From Massospora cicadina (Eukaryota; Entomophthoromycota; Entomophthoromycetes; Entomophthorales; Entomophthoraceae), in the NCBI GenBank assembly GCA_022478985.1, contig JAKSZP010009282.1, forward strand, positions 151,496 through 215,495: a stretch of 64,000 nt of DNA. The letters run 5' to 3'. Made by a program: the position numbers and the translations under genes. The notes under the pieces were generated by a model. The model ran no database searches, was not told the DNA's origin, and worked only from the letters and a program-made list of their open reading frames with translations. Of the stretch, positions 11,641 through 23,200 are shown in pieces; the first letter of the stretch is position 1; each line of letters starts with the position of its first letter.

Positions 11641-13320
11641 ATGTCGGATTCACCGCTGGCTGCTCCAATGTGTGGCAGTGGCGAAACCCCACCCATCATT
11701 TTCCGTCCTGTGGGAAAATGCACTTGGACTGGTTCATCCAGTCCCACTAAGTCCTTGGGTCGGTTTAATCCGCCCAAGGATCTTGCCATCCACCTAGCAC
11801 ACACCCAGGCTGTGCTTCGCAGCCCACTCATTCTCCCCCACTCCTAGCTCCATTTTGGCCTTTGGGTCGAGTACAGGAGATTGTTCCCATACAAGGAACA
11901 AGCAATTAATGACTTGGCCCAGGTGGTGATGCTGCCGGCTGGATTTATAGACTTCCGCCCCTTTAAGGAGTATTTTGACCTAGGCTTCACCTGTGAAGCT
12001 GATGCCGCCACTGCAGCTACAGTGCCCCTGGTCTTCAAGGGCACCTCTATCCCAAGAACATGTATTTAGCTCCCCACTAACACCACTATGGTAGTCCAGT
12101 TCGCAGGGTTGCCCACCCATCTCCCCCCTGCAGTACTCCATCAGGAGTTGATGGAAGGTTTGTCCGTGTACATCTCCAACCCCAGCCTTCAGTTTGTGGT
12201 CCCCAATGGGGCCGCTCGCCTAGCTGGGCCTCAGGCATTTGCCATGATCAGCCCAGAATTTTCAAAAATTGTGTTGTCGCTTTCCCCCGCGCCATCATTC
12301 CCTCTGCCCCTGACCACCCATTCTGGGCCCGTGTCAAGGGTGGGAGGACAATCTGTCCTTCCTGCTTTGAGTTAGATCACTCGAAGCATAAATGTCCCTC
12401 CCTTATGACTTCCTCAGGCCCAGCGCTGTTATTGTCTGGCCACCAATTTGCCCCACACCCCACTGCCTTTCCGTCATGGGGTACAATCCTACCCCCCTCC
12501 CCTAAAGCCTGCTGCCACTTTGGTGCCCGCTTCAGCCAACCAGCCCCTTCCTCAGGCCAGTGCCACAGGTGCCTCACCCAGTGTCACTTGCGCCTCATCC
12601 AATCAGTAAAAAGCTTGGACTAATGTGGGTTCCCACATTATTCTGCAATTTCCCGCCACTCAACTTCAATTCACTGACCCCAATTTTGAATTCAACATGA
12701 ACCCATGGTCCTCATTGGCAGAAACTGATGAGTTGGGTAATTTTATTGAAGCCTGGAAGTCCATATATGACGAATTTATCCAAGTACAAAACCCCAAATT
12801 AGTCACTCAACAATTTTACGCCCCCAGCTAGACGCCTTGGGGTTCTGCTCATACCACCAGCTCGCTATCATGGCAGCTGCTCCCCCTGATGTCAACACCA
12901 TTTGTGAAATGGCCGAGCTATCAGTAGTGGCGCTCGCCACGGTGCTCCCACTTCCCATCATCAAGCCATCCACATCCCCTCCAAACAAAAATACCATTCA
13001 GTTTTCCCACAGGCGCGCTAAGGAAGCCATCCAGAAGGTGATATCTACCTCGCAGGCCAAACCAAGAGTCACTCGCGACTCTATGGCATTGCTATCCCAG
13101 CTTCTGCCCTCCGCATTAAGGCGGAGGCCACCATTTCCAGGTACATCGGCGACTTACTGTCCTCTGGAAATTTTCTCAACCAACCAATCATTAGCATCTT
13201 CGCTCCCCATGTCACTGATCACCCCACCCCTTTGCTCTCCTCCTTGTCCCGCGCTTTTTTTCAAAGAGGAGCATGGGGCTGAGGATGAGTCCCCCAATCC
13301 CCCTCCCCTTCCATCATGGT
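11641..13320 (+). pseudogene. ORF1-like CCHC protein of copy 1, broken
   Basis: Read across frameshifts from MSDSPLAAPMCGSGETPP. Blocks shared with copies 2 and 3: PAGFIDFRPFKEYFDLGFTCEADAA (11937-12012), LQFVVPNGAARL (12188-12223), APDHPFWARVKGGRTICPSC (about 12307-12366) and the knuckle C-P-S-C-F-E-L-D-H-S-K-H-K-C (C-x2-C-x4-H-x4-C, about 12355-12400). The F-D-L-G-F-T-x-E-A-D-A block also matches ORF1 of LINE-1 and LINE-2 (F-I-D-V-G-F-T-T-A-A-D-A), so the protein is a relative of their ORF1. A predicted role is binding of element RNA. The C-terminal third (12867-13319) is basic and proline-rich. Stops at several points make it non-functional. Confidence 0.7.
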
Positions 13321-13491
13321 AGGTTGAGCGCCTCGGCACTTTCCCACCTGGTAGGTTGTTGTCTCTGTCATAATGTTTTGCCCACTTGTTTTGAGCAGTC
13401 ATTTTCATTCAGTTTGAGTGGTTGGTTCATTTGGTTTTTCACTCTTCAAGCCTTGGTAATGTCCATCCCCTGGTCAGCATGCCTCATAATG

Positions 13492-13516
13492 AATTTAAAA
13501 ATTTAAAAATTTAATA
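13492..13516 (+). repeat. A/T-rich 3' tail repeat of ORF1-only copy 1
   Basis: Three near-tandem AATTTAAA units end the element. Copy 2 ends in a similar run, so the tail is part of the element and not target DNA. Confidence 0.6.
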
Positions 13517-13532
13517 ATCATCTAACTTTACC

Positions 13533-15120
13533 GCTGATCATTTTATCATACATTATATTTATCAGATCCATCGTAACTGAATTTGTTGGTAACCTTGATA
13601 AACAATCTTCATTTTGTTGTTTGGCACCAGGATGGTGAAGGATTTTAAAAATAGTAAGCCTGCAATTTGAGAGCCCATCAGACTAGACGCCCTTCAGGCT
13701 CTTGAGATTCTGCAACCAGCTTAACAAAGTTTGATCCTTAAAAACTTTAAACTTTACCCCATCAAATATACCCTGAATTGCTTATAGGCGTAGATCACGG
13801 ATAATAACTCCCACTTGGTCACAGTGCAATAGCATTTGTGGCAGTTCAAGCTACAACTGCAATGTGCAACTGGATGTTCCTCCCCCTCGCCGTCTTTTTG
13901 TCATAGAACTTCCCCAACAACAGAAATAGATGCATCTGTCTGGACAATAAACTCTTTATCACAAATTTGGATAATGTAGAACTGGGGCGCCTATTATTAG
14001 TTTATGAAGTGTATAAAAGAAGCATTGTTGACGTTCAAATTATTTATACTTAGCATTCTTTTTTAATGACTCAAACAGAGGTCTTTAATACAACTGGAAT
14101 TGTGGATAAAGTGTCAGTAGTAACCGACCATCCCCTAAAATACTTGTACATTGCGTTTTCTGCTTGGTGGGGTCATTTTTCAAATAGCTATACCCTGGCT
14201 GGTTGAGGCTTAAGACCCTTTGCACTTACTAAAAAATTAAGGTACTCCAGCTAGTCTTTGAAAAAAGTGTCATTTATGGGGCTTGATCTTGATGTTGGCC
14301 TCATCAAGCTGGCAGAAGACCTCCTCCAAATGGGTAAGATTCTTAGAAAACATTTGCAAAAAAATTGATTCCGTCAAGGTACAAAAGGACGCATAATGGC
14401 TTAAGGTCGCCAAGAATGGTGTACATGTCCCGTTGGAACGTAGCTGGAATGTTACACAGCCCTTGTGGCATACAGATCAGTTGGAAAAGCCTCTTGGACG
14501 TGAAAATGGCGCATTTTTCCTGTTCAGCCGCATCAACTTTATCTGCTAGTAACCTGATACAAATTCATTGCTGAAAAGTAATGGGCTTCCCTAACAGATC
14601 CAAAGCATTGTAAATCCGTAACCAGGGATATGAGTCCTTCTTGGTGATACTGTTGAGCTTCTGTTATTCTATTACTACCCAGTTAGTACAATCCTATAAT
14701 TTACAATCAGAACGGGCAAAGCCCAAAGACTCTTTGACGGTTTGAGCATCCCTTGCTCCAGTAGCTTTTTGATCTCCTTGGTAACTACTTCTTCAGCTCT
14801 AGATTGGTAAGTCAGCTGAGACCTGATGGGAGGATGATCCTCAGTGTCTAATCAATGGACCACCCCCAAGTGTACCTTAAATCGTGGTCATTGATGGCTA
14901 AAATTTCCTTTTATTTTTGAAGTAAGACTATCGCCTAATCCTTCTGATCTTCCAATACCCCATTGAATTTTGCGCGGCAGTACCACTATTATGCCGGGCT
15001 GTGGTTTGTCAGTTAACCCAGATTCCTCCAGCGACCTAAACTTTTGAAACTGAAGGACCTCCTCAACAGGGGTAAAGTGTAGATACGCTACTATTCGATG
15101 CTGGCGGTTCTGCAATGGTT
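13533..15120 (-). pseudogene. pol: gypsy-A reverse transcriptase and RNase H, decayed
   Basis: On the minus strand, MPQGLCNIPATFQRDMYTIL (about 14405-14475) leads to LCVLLYLDGINFFANVF (about 14355-14405). The second block is the catalytic box with Y-L-D-G in place of Y-L-D-D (box at 14370-14381), so one metal-binding Asp is lost. The N-terminal RT part lies near 14700-15115. Toward lower coordinates, PVAHCSCSLNCHKCY and the YAYKQFRVYL block near 13780-13860 fit RNase H. Numerous stops and shifts. The block is continuous with protease upstream and was separated from integrase by ORF1-only copy 1. Confidence 0.65.
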
Positions 15121-15239
15121 CTTTTTGTAGGTCACCAGTAAACCCTTAATCTCCACCATGTCGCAGTAGTATAATGCCTGGAGCCTTATGGGCTCAAGGC
15201 GCGATTACTGTAAAGCCCAATGACCTCCTCATAGAGCCT

Positions 15240-16090
15240 GAATGGTACTTCCACCTCTAATTCGGTTTCACTATTACTTGGTGTCTGGAGGTGATGGATA
15301 TAGACCCAGAAGCTCTAAGAGGAAGCCCTTGATATTCATATATTTTTTGGGAAAGGGCCTGGCACTACTTTTTGAATTAATGGTAGTGAAAGTGGATTTC
15401 TTCGTCACTATAGGCAAGGTTGACGTGTCCCATATGCACCAGAACCTTTGGCACTCCGCTGGAGGTAAAATAAATTAGGATCCGCTGCCCCAAAATTTTG
15501 AATGTCTCCTCCATCATGTCAATGACAGCACCAAATTGTCGTATAAAATTGGTTCTAATTAACTGGTTATAATTATCATTTGGCAACACTATTGCCAAGG
15601 CTACAATGACAATTGACCCAAACTGCAAAGGTAGCGCACTGTATGCTACCTCAGAAATGATGCTTTTTTTGCTCTAGTAGTCCTATACACCATTCAATGT
15701 TCTACATTTGGTTTTAATGTCAACTTCGCCACCAACTAGGTGAAAACTATGCAACTGGAGCGCCTGTATATATTATAGAGCGGTCTTGAGTTTTTGCCAC
15801 AACAATGTCACAGTATTTACATTCAGAGTAATAAGAATTTGACTGTTTAATGCGTGTACATTTAGAGGAACTCTTTTCCCAAGGAAGCTCATAATACCCT
15901 CACCGACTTTAGGGTATTCTTTACTAATAGCATCTTCTGGGAGAGCGACATTTACTCCCTTCAAGGAAGGCGCATCGGAGGGCAGTCCCAGCTCATCTGT
16001 ATAAATTTGTCTGAACATTCGACAGGCGTAAGGCTTTAGTTGCTTCTGAGGTCTTTCTTTTGCTGTGTCCTTGGCTTGCGCTTGTGTCAA
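15240..16090 (-). pseudogene. gypsy-A protease region, decayed
   Basis: Two open pieces on the minus strand, 105 and 83 codons (15773-16090 and 15377-15628), between the CCHC region of gag and RT. FLGKRVPLNVHALNSQILIT near 15830-15890 could be the strand before the active-site turn. ASNLNLGQFGSIV-type hydrophobic sequence and RQFGAVIDM near 15500-15630 fit the distal half of a retropepsin. I could not find the D-[TS]-G motif itself, so the assignment leans on order. Confidence 0.45.
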
Positions 16091-16099
16091 TACATTTAC

Positions 16100-17541
16100 C
16101 CCTCAAATAAGCTTCTGATTTAGGAATGTGTCATCATACTGAGGGACTCCGCTGATAATACGTTGATAGGTTCAGGTGGGATGTTTGGGGTTAGTATATC
16201 AGAGTAGAGAGTCCTGTCTCTACTCCGTTTCATCTTTTTCCTGGATGTACTTGTCCTGCTTTACATAAGGGCCCAACGATTGGGGCAAACCGTGAAAGGT
16301 TCCCAGGATGACTGCATTCAAAACAATTTACCCCATATGGACTGTGTCCTTGATTATTGCAGGATGATCCAAGCTGATAGTTGAACTGCTGATGGTAACT
16401 CAGCCAGGGCAAGGCGAATATATATAATAAGCTGGGGGTTACTAGGTGGACTCTGAACAGGGCGAGATAATTCCCCCAAATAAGAAAGTCCAGCAACAGC
16501 TGCTGTAGGTTTCTGCTCTATATTGGGCGGAGTAAAGGTAGCATATAGACGGCGCAATATTTGGACAATTTTGTGCAGGGGTACGTCATCCTCCAAAAAT
16601 GGAGCCATAAAATTGTAAAGCTCATGGTATGGCTTCACTGCAGAGGTCGTTGCAATTCCCATATTAGCTTCAGCTAGAGTGCCTGCCCATATTAGCACAT
16701 GGGCTTATGTCATGAAGCAGTCTGCAAACTAAGTGAGAGTTTCATTTATGATGAAACCCTATAGTCAAAAACTCAGCCTTCCCCCGTGACATCTTGGCAG
16801 TGCCTCCAAACAACTACAGCACAGTATCCTTCACTTCTTGATATGTAACGGAACCGATTGGAAGATAGCAGGTTACTTGGTTGACACTCCTGACATCCAA
16901 GAAGGATATTAGCTATTTAGCTTTACGCTGCTTTAAGGCTACTTCTGCCACATACTAAGATCGTCTAAAGAAGCTGTGGATATTCCCATTGCAATAAAAC
17001 GGAGGCAACTTATCAATACAAACCTCCTCATTCTACTTATCGCTGCGATCATGTGGAGTGTACTGTGGAATGAGGTGAGACCCATAAGCAGTATCTCAGC
17101 GAGGAGCTGTCTTGGAAGGGCCAGCGGTACATGCTGGTTGCCTGCTCCTGTGGTCGCGTAGATCTCACTGGTGGGTAGGACTGGCATCACATGATGTTTC
17201 GCTGGGCCAGAGAATAATCATTCCCAGAGATGAATCATGAGTTGAGCAGCTCACACTGCCTGTGTGTTTAGCAAAAGCTCCTAAGCTGGATACTCAGTCT
17301 TGTATCCGCAATAAAATGATTCTTTTGTGAATTACCCCATGTCTTTTACTCCTCAATGGGGATGAGGCGGGTAAAAGGTAGGCTTCAACTTCCGCTCCAT
17401 GCAGTGTAGCTGCTCAGAAGCATCATCAAGGCTATCAGTAAGTTACCAGTTCTGTTGTCTAAGTATCCTTAACTGACTAACTGCATTTTCAAGTTGAGTT
17501 TTTACGTTGTCACGCTCCTCAATAAGCTCCTCTTGTTGTTT
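16100..17541 (-). pseudogene. gag: gypsy-A gag with coiled coil and zinc-knuckle relic
   Basis: From the 5' side (high coordinates): an N-terminal segment rich in Glu, Gln and Leu, KQQEELIEERDNVKTQLENA (about 17485-17545), with coiled-coil heptad character. Next is a capsid-like part with open frames at 16939-17190 and 16354-16698. Then comes GVNCFECSHPGNLSRFAP near 16290-16345, a C-x2-C-x3-(G)H-type knuckle whose last Cys is Phe. Gag packages the RNA into cytoplasmic particles. ORF1-only copy 2 is inserted at its extreme N-terminus. Confidence 0.6.
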
Positions 17542-17553
17542 GAGAATTGCATC

Positions 17554-19480
17554 AAATTTAAATTTAAATTCAAATTTATCAAGGTATGCCGACCAGGGGA
17601 TGGACATTACCAACGCTCAAAGAGCTAAAAACAAATGAACAGACCTACAAAAACAGAATGATTTGACCACCTAAACGATAGGGCATAACACAAATGAATG
17701 AGAACACAATATACTAGGTTTAACAGCAACAAGCTGCTTAACCCACCATGTTAGAAGGGGAAAGGGATGAGGAGCTCATCTTCAGCATTGGAGTACTCCT
17801 CATAGGCAAGAGTGTGGGTCAAGGTGGAGAGCAATGGTGTGGGGTGATCAGCAACATGGGGGACGAGTTGGCTGATGACCAGCTGGTCGTGGAAACTACC
17901 TGCAGCAAAAATTGCGCTTATGTACTGGGAAAAGCAGTTCTCTGCATGAAGGTGGATAGAGGGATATGGGATAATAAAGCAACAGTGGCGCGGGTAACTT
18001 TTGGCTTGGCCTGTGAAAGATAACAACTTTCTGGATAGCGGCATTTCATCGTTAATGGAGGCTTAGGATGTAACGTTTGCCCTGAGAGGCTATGATCAGA
18101 GCAATAATGGGAGGAGGGAGATCCTTCACAAGTATCACCACCAATAAATCAGCCATCTCGCTGATGTTTAAAATATCTGGGTGTTTAGCTGTTGCATTAG
18201 TGAGCTGGGGTCAGAGCGGAACACAAGGCGTTTGAACAGGTGGGTGGAAAACGCCGAGGGACTGAATGTGGTGCTGTAACTAGATAAAATCTTTGATTTG
18301 GGCTTCTGAGACTTCAATCACATTACCCATTTCATCAGTTGCATCCAATGATGTCCTTGGGTTCAAGTCATACAGGAAATCAGGATTAGTTTATTAATGG
18401 GTTGTGACTGTTGATTGAAGAATAAAGTGTGAAGAACTGTTGCTGAAGCTAATCCTGTTTGGTTGAGGCGCAGGTGGCACTAGAATGAGTAGGGGGATGA
18501 TTGGATGCTGTGGGCGCCACAGCGTAAGCAGGTTTTGGGTGAGGGGGGAAGAATTGTACCTCATACCAGAAAGACATTGGGGTGTGTGGCAAATTGGGGG
18601 CCAGATAGATAACGCAGGTCCAGCGGAAGCAGAAATAGAGGGGCAATTAGACTTTAAATGATCCAACTCAAAGCAGGATGGACAGATGGTCCTCCCGCCC
18701 TTAATGCAGGCCCAGAATGGATGGTCAGGCAGAAGGAATGATGCCACAGGAGGGATTGATTGAGAAATTTTATAAGACTCTGGGCTGATTGTGGCAAATG
18801 CCTGAGCTCAACAAGGCAAGCGGCCCCTTTGGGGAGCACAAACTGAAGGATGGGATTAGAGCTGTACACAGCCAAACCTTCTATTAGCTCCTGATGGTTC
18901 ACCGCAGGGGGAAGTTGAGTAGTCAACCCCGCGAACTGAACAACCATAGTGGTTTCTGTGGGTTCTGGGTGCGCGTTGTGGAGAGAGGGTTGCCATGGAA
19001 AACCAGGGGTACAGTGGGCGTAGTGGCGGCGTCAGCTTCACAAGTGAAGCCTAGATCAAAATACACCTTATAATGGCAGAAATCTATAAAATTGGCTGGT
19101 AGAATCACCGCCTGGTCCAAGTCAATAACTGCTTTCTCAGTGTATAATACCAATTTCTCACATTTGACCCAAAGGCTGAAATGCAACTGGACTTGTGGAG
19201 AATGAGTTGGCTGCAAGGCACTGCATGGTCACGTTCAAGGTGGATGGCGAGATCCTTGGGCAGAATGAACCAACCCAATGATTCAGTGGGACTGGATGAA
19301 CCAGTCTGAGAGCATTTTCCCACATGACTTAAAACGCTGGGTTGGGTTTTGCCGCTGCCCCACATGGGAGAAGCCAGCAGAGAATATGAGGTCATTGGAG
19401 AACAAACGTTGGAGGTAGGCGTAGGCTAGTAGGACTTTTTTACTTTTTTATTAAAATCTCTTAAAAAGTTACTCTGAGTG
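17554..19480 (-). mobile_element. ORF1-only element, copy 2
   Basis: A 1,927-bp element with a 12-bp duplication, GAGAATTGCATC (17542-17553) and GAGCATTGCATC (19481-19492), one mismatch. In minus orientation it starts CACTCAGAGTAAC, has an A/T-rich leader of about 85 bp with AATAAAAAAGTAA, and one decayed ORF1. It ends with GTAATGTCCATCCCCTGG, TCGGCATACCTTG and a run of AATTTAAA-type units. Inserted in the gag 5' end of gypsy-A, opposite in orientation to copy 1. Confidence 0.85.
17750..19395 (-). pseudogene. ORF1-like CCHC protein of copy 2, broken
   Basis: It starts near 19395 with MTSYSLLASPMWGSGKTQP, at the position where copies 1 and 3 also begin. Blocks: PANFIDFCHYKVYFDLGFTC (19030-19110), LPPAVNHQELIEGLAVYSS (about 18865-18915), LQFVLPKGAACLVE (about 18800-18850) and the knuckle ICPSCFELDHLKSNCP (18640-18690), a regular C-x2-C-x4-H-x4-C. 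A Pro/Ser-rich middle (18400-18650) and a C-terminal part (17751-18044) follow. It is a sibling of the copy 1 and copy 3 proteins and a cousin of LINE-2 ORF1. There is no RT or endonuclease between this and the element end. Confidence 0.75.
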
Positions 19481-19492
19481 GAGCATTGCATC

Positions 19493-19614
19493 AGCGTCAA
19501 GTTTATTTTTCATGGCTTCTGCTAGCGCAGCGGATTTTAACAGTCTACCTTTGGTGAAGGCTTGATATGCCATGGCCAGTTACTAGAAATTCTAAAACTA
19601 TGTGGTTGTTAAAT
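19493..19614 (-). pseudogene. gypsy-A gag N-terminal fragment
   Basis: A short minus-strand reading AEAMKNKLDADAML (about 19485-19530) runs into the duplication GATGCAAT and continues in frame sense as D-A-I-L-K-Q-Q-E-E on the other side of copy 2. This is the start of gag, cut by the insertion. Confidence 0.5.
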
Positions 19615-19636
19615 GGGCCCCCAGTATTGAGCACCA
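19615..19636 (-). other. Primer-binding site of gypsy-A
   Basis: TGGTGCTCAATACTGGGGG on the minus strand, one base after the 5' LTR. The first three bases pair with a tRNA CCA end. Element B and the small non-autonomous element have TGGTGCTAACTACAGGG and TGGTGCTCACTACAGGGG at the same place. Confidence 0.75.
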
Positions 19637-19637
19637 C

Positions 19638-20218
19638 TGAGTTAATTTTGGGCGATATAGGTACTATATACTGAGAGGGTAGCACAGAGTGAAAGCCCAC
19701 TGAGAAATAGACATATTAAATTTAAGATTGCTGGTCCTTAAGACAAACTTTTTAAAATTAAAAAATAAAAAGCAATAGCTCCAGTGACACCACTTTTATT
19801 TATTATATAATATATAGCGGATTTTCCCACTCTGCTCACTTCTTCCTATCAAACTATTAATAATCCTCCCTACTTCAATCTTCTCATCTTTCTTATATAT
19901 TAGCGATTTTGGTTCATACCAGCCCCTTTTCGTAGACTATTTGGTTCCACAGTATTCGCATTGGCTATGGCAGAATATTTATAAATTTGTAAAGTCACTA
20001 TCACCTTAGTTCTGGGCGATCTATTAAATATTCATCACATCAACATCACCTTAGTGCCCTAACTAAAGGCAATACAATAACTATCCAGTATGACTCAGTA
20101 TCGCCTTATATAAGGCGCTCAAATATCTATACTCTAGTAAATCATGGTGTGTGAAATTTTAGCCAATTTGGTGTGGCTATTTAGGGCTTTATTATCCAGT
20201 CATATCAGAATCTTGACA
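19638..20218 (-). repeat. 5' LTR of gypsy-A
   Basis: 581 bp, the partner of 9011-10345. In minus orientation it starts TGTCAAGATTCTG and ends near GTTAACTCA, where the partner ends TTACAACA. The outer flank is AATAC, the target duplication. Confidence 0.85.
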
Positions 20219-20223
20219 AATAC

Positions 20224-23200
20224 AATATTAAGTCAGGTGCGGGCACATATACTCCTGCAACACATGGCAGATGAGTTACGACTCATCTTCAGGATTTCTT
20301 CAGGCCAATTGGATTCACAGAAGCCTTCCCTCATCAGAATCTGGATTTGGCTGTATGTCTTGGATCCAAGGTGCAGGTCTGAAATTCATATAAGCTTCAT
20401 TTATTGATATGGTCCTAGTGGGCCCCTTGCTGGTTGCTAATTTTCCTCTTCCATAACCTGAGATAACGCTATATGTGACACAGTTTTTACAGTAATCCCA
20501 ACTGTAAGCACTGGCTCCTTCCAGTGGGCCAAGAATGAATTGGGGAGCAGGGCCCAAGTCAATGACCAAAGGGAAGACAAGGTCCCTGAGACCATTCTTC
20601 TAGTGCGTGTGCTACAGGAGCCACGGATAAAAACCCATTGGAGGACAGTTGCTAGTAGGCTTACCCCCAGCAACATGCCCTGACTCTAAGACAAGTTGTA
20701 TAGGGAGGCAATAGTCTTCCCAATCTCTCTCTAAAAGGTCCACCTCCTATATTTATAGGCCAAAAATGGCCGCTGTTAGACTAAATTTATCAATATAAAC
20801 CTCGGAAGACAGTAATAAAAATAAATAAGGCTTAGGAATGGCTTTATTTGATATATTTAGGCAAGTTGATAGAAAACGGAACTAGAGAACATACCATTCT
20901 CAAGTCCCTTCTCTTATAGCTCTGATGCAAGCATAGATCAAGCTCAGTCATCATGCTTGACACTATGTCTTCTGAAATATGCTGAAAGTAAACCCCAATT
21001 GTTTTAGGCCGGATTGAATTCTGTAGTGGCTGAACCACCACGCCCAAGAATCATTCCAATTCTGATTTGAAGCTACCTTTAACCTAGAAACCGCCCACTT
21101 CAAAACCATTTGGTTTGACCCCAGGCCAGACGAAACTTCTAGCCGCCATTATTCCCCAGTCTCAGCCCTAACCTGGGGTCTAGTCAAGACTAATGCTCTC
21201 TCACCCCCTCTATATTCCACACTAGCTTAGCCCTGTCTTATCAAAGATCAGGGCAATGTGATGTTGAGGGAAAACCTCAACCGTCACACTGACAAACATC
21301 CTCAGACCATCAAGGAGAATTTTTAAGGATTGCTCCAGGGCTCATGAACAATCAGTTTTCAAAGGAGAAAATATTTGCGGCCATTGGTGAGGCAAACACC
21401 TGTACTCACCTCAGTTGCAAACTTTGCAAGATAAATGGGAAGATAAAAAAGCAAGGATCTCATAGGTAACCTACAATTGTGCTAAGGCTCGAATGAAGGA
21501 AGCCCAGGATAAAGCCAGACAGGCTGAAACTAGAATACGTTTCCTTAAAAGGAATTGCTGAATGGAGTCTTCCTTTCAATAAAAGAGAGTGTGGTAAGTG
21601 GCCCAAGAGATGTATCAGCAGGAACTTACTGAACAAGAGGAACGGGCAGCAAACTTCACATCATCACGTTACAATACCCAGCTATAACGCCCCACCCATT
21701 TTCTTCTACCAGAACTAAAAGCTCACTCTAAGGATAAGGAGATGGCAACCCTTAGGGTGGGGACCACCATCACCAAAAACAAGGAGGAAATCACCAGTGA
21801 GATCATTATTACTATTCAGTCCTCTTTAAGGCTTCCTAGGTAAACTTAGCTGAGGTTTAGGAATTCATTGGAGGGGATCCAGAACCACTGTTAATTTCTC
21901 ACCAGATTCTAAGCTTCTTGTGCCAATCACGCAGCAAAAAGTAATGAATATTCTACTCCACAGCCCGCGCCTGAAAGCCCCAGGACAAGATTGTATCCCA
22001 TTTAATGTGTATCTAGTGGATCCCGTCACAGTTACAAAGGCCCTCCAACCCTCCTCTCAGCCCTCTTGGCATAAGGGGAACACTTCCAGACTCGAAATGA
22101 TCAACTATGACCCATATCCATAAGAAAGCAAGCCGTGAGGACTTTGCAAACTGGCGACCAATATCACTATTGAACACAGACCACAAGCTATCTAATAAAT
22201 TATTAGCAAACCGCATGACTAAGTGGGCAACACCACGCCTCAACCCAGCTCAGCATGGCTTTATCCCAAGAAGATTTCCCTAAACAATTACAATGAGCTT
22301 CTGAAAAACCCTGTCAGCTACTTTGTCTCAAGAGCATGGTTTTGTGGCGCTTCTTGATATGAAAAAGCATATGATTGGGTGAATTGGAAGTACCTTGGTG
22401 CCTCCCTAACACGTCTCCACATCTACCATAAGCTAGGGCTTTGCTAAAAGCGCTCTAAGACAAGCTTTCCACTAAAATAATGTCCTCAATGGGCTTTACA
22501 GAAGCAGTGATGGTTGAACAGGGTCTCCGTCAAGGGGATTCAATGAGCCCAATTTTGTTCAACATAGCTTAAGATCCTCTTCTGGCCCTACTCCAGAAAC
22601 GACTGGTTGGTATTCAGGTTCCTTAGAAACCCCCCACCCGCACCATAGCCTTTGCTGATGACACAGCAGTGGCAGTTGAATGTAAAAAGGACCTAGCCCT
22701 GGCCATGGAGGCCCTGGATCGCTTATCCAAGGCGTCCAGTGCAAAAGTTAACACTTCTAAAACTGTTATAGTGCAAGTTCGTACTACATCGTTTCATCCT
22801 CCTTTTGGTCTGGAATCTACCTGGGGCACCTTTAGGAACCTAGGTATCCTTACCACACCACAAGGGGTCGCGATCAGGGATAATGAGCACTGCTTGTTAG
22901 ATGCAATAAACTTGCGTGTAGCCAGATGGAACCGCTGGCGTATCACCCTCAGGGACGCGCCCTGATGGCTAACGTTTTTCTGCTATCAAAAGTATGGTTT
23001 ATCGCTCTTGTCTGCCCCTTTAAGTTCAGTTTCTACTTGAGTTGCATGTGATACTCCGCTGCTGAATATTAGGATCCAACCACCCACCCATAGCTCTGAC
23101 CACAATATCCCAACCCCGCAGTGAAGGGGGCCTAGGTTTTTTAGATGCTAGATCCCATGTCATTTTAATAAAATCGGGGTTCCTTAAGCCCATTATTTGC

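Larger units (their letters stand above)
11539..13516 (+). mobile_element. ORF1-only element, copy 1
   Basis: A roughly 1.98-kb element with a LINE-type ORF1 and no ORF2. Its 5' end aligns with copy 2 (shared AATAAAAAAGTAA just before the ORF). Its 3' end carries GTAATGTCCATCCCCTGG, then TCAGCATGCCTC and a tail of repeated AATTTAAA units (13492-13514). An imperfect duplication flanks it: ATCATATAATATACC (11524-11538) and ATCATCTAACTTTACC (13517-13532). It lies between the integrase and RNase H of gypsy-A, in the opposite orientation. The absence of ORF2, in this and two other copies with the same ends, argues against simple truncation. Confidence 0.75.
9011..20218 (-). mobile_element. gypsy-A: full LTR retrotransposon inserted in LINE-1 endonuclease
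   Basis: Two matching LTRs (9011-10345, itself interrupted, and 19638-20218) enclose gag-pol in minus orientation. The 5-bp duplication AATAC occurs at 9006-9010 and 20219-20223, and joining the flanks restores the endonuclease motif of LINE-1. Next to the 5' LTR, the primer-binding site TGGTGCTCAATACTGGGG (19636 downward) follows after one base. The purine tract AAGCGGGGGTAA sits before the 3' LTR. Domain order from 5' to 3': gag, protease, RT, RNase H, integrase, so Ty3/gypsy type. Nested guests: solo LTR 9231-9985, ORF1-only copies at 11539-13516 and 17554-19480. Without guests it is about 6.5 kb. No chromodomain was seen. Confidence 0.85.

Noticed and set aside
13492..13516. AATTTAAA repeats as a CRISPR-like or satellite array
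   Set aside because: The units are 8-9 bp without spacers and form the 3' tail of a retroelement, as in copy 2.
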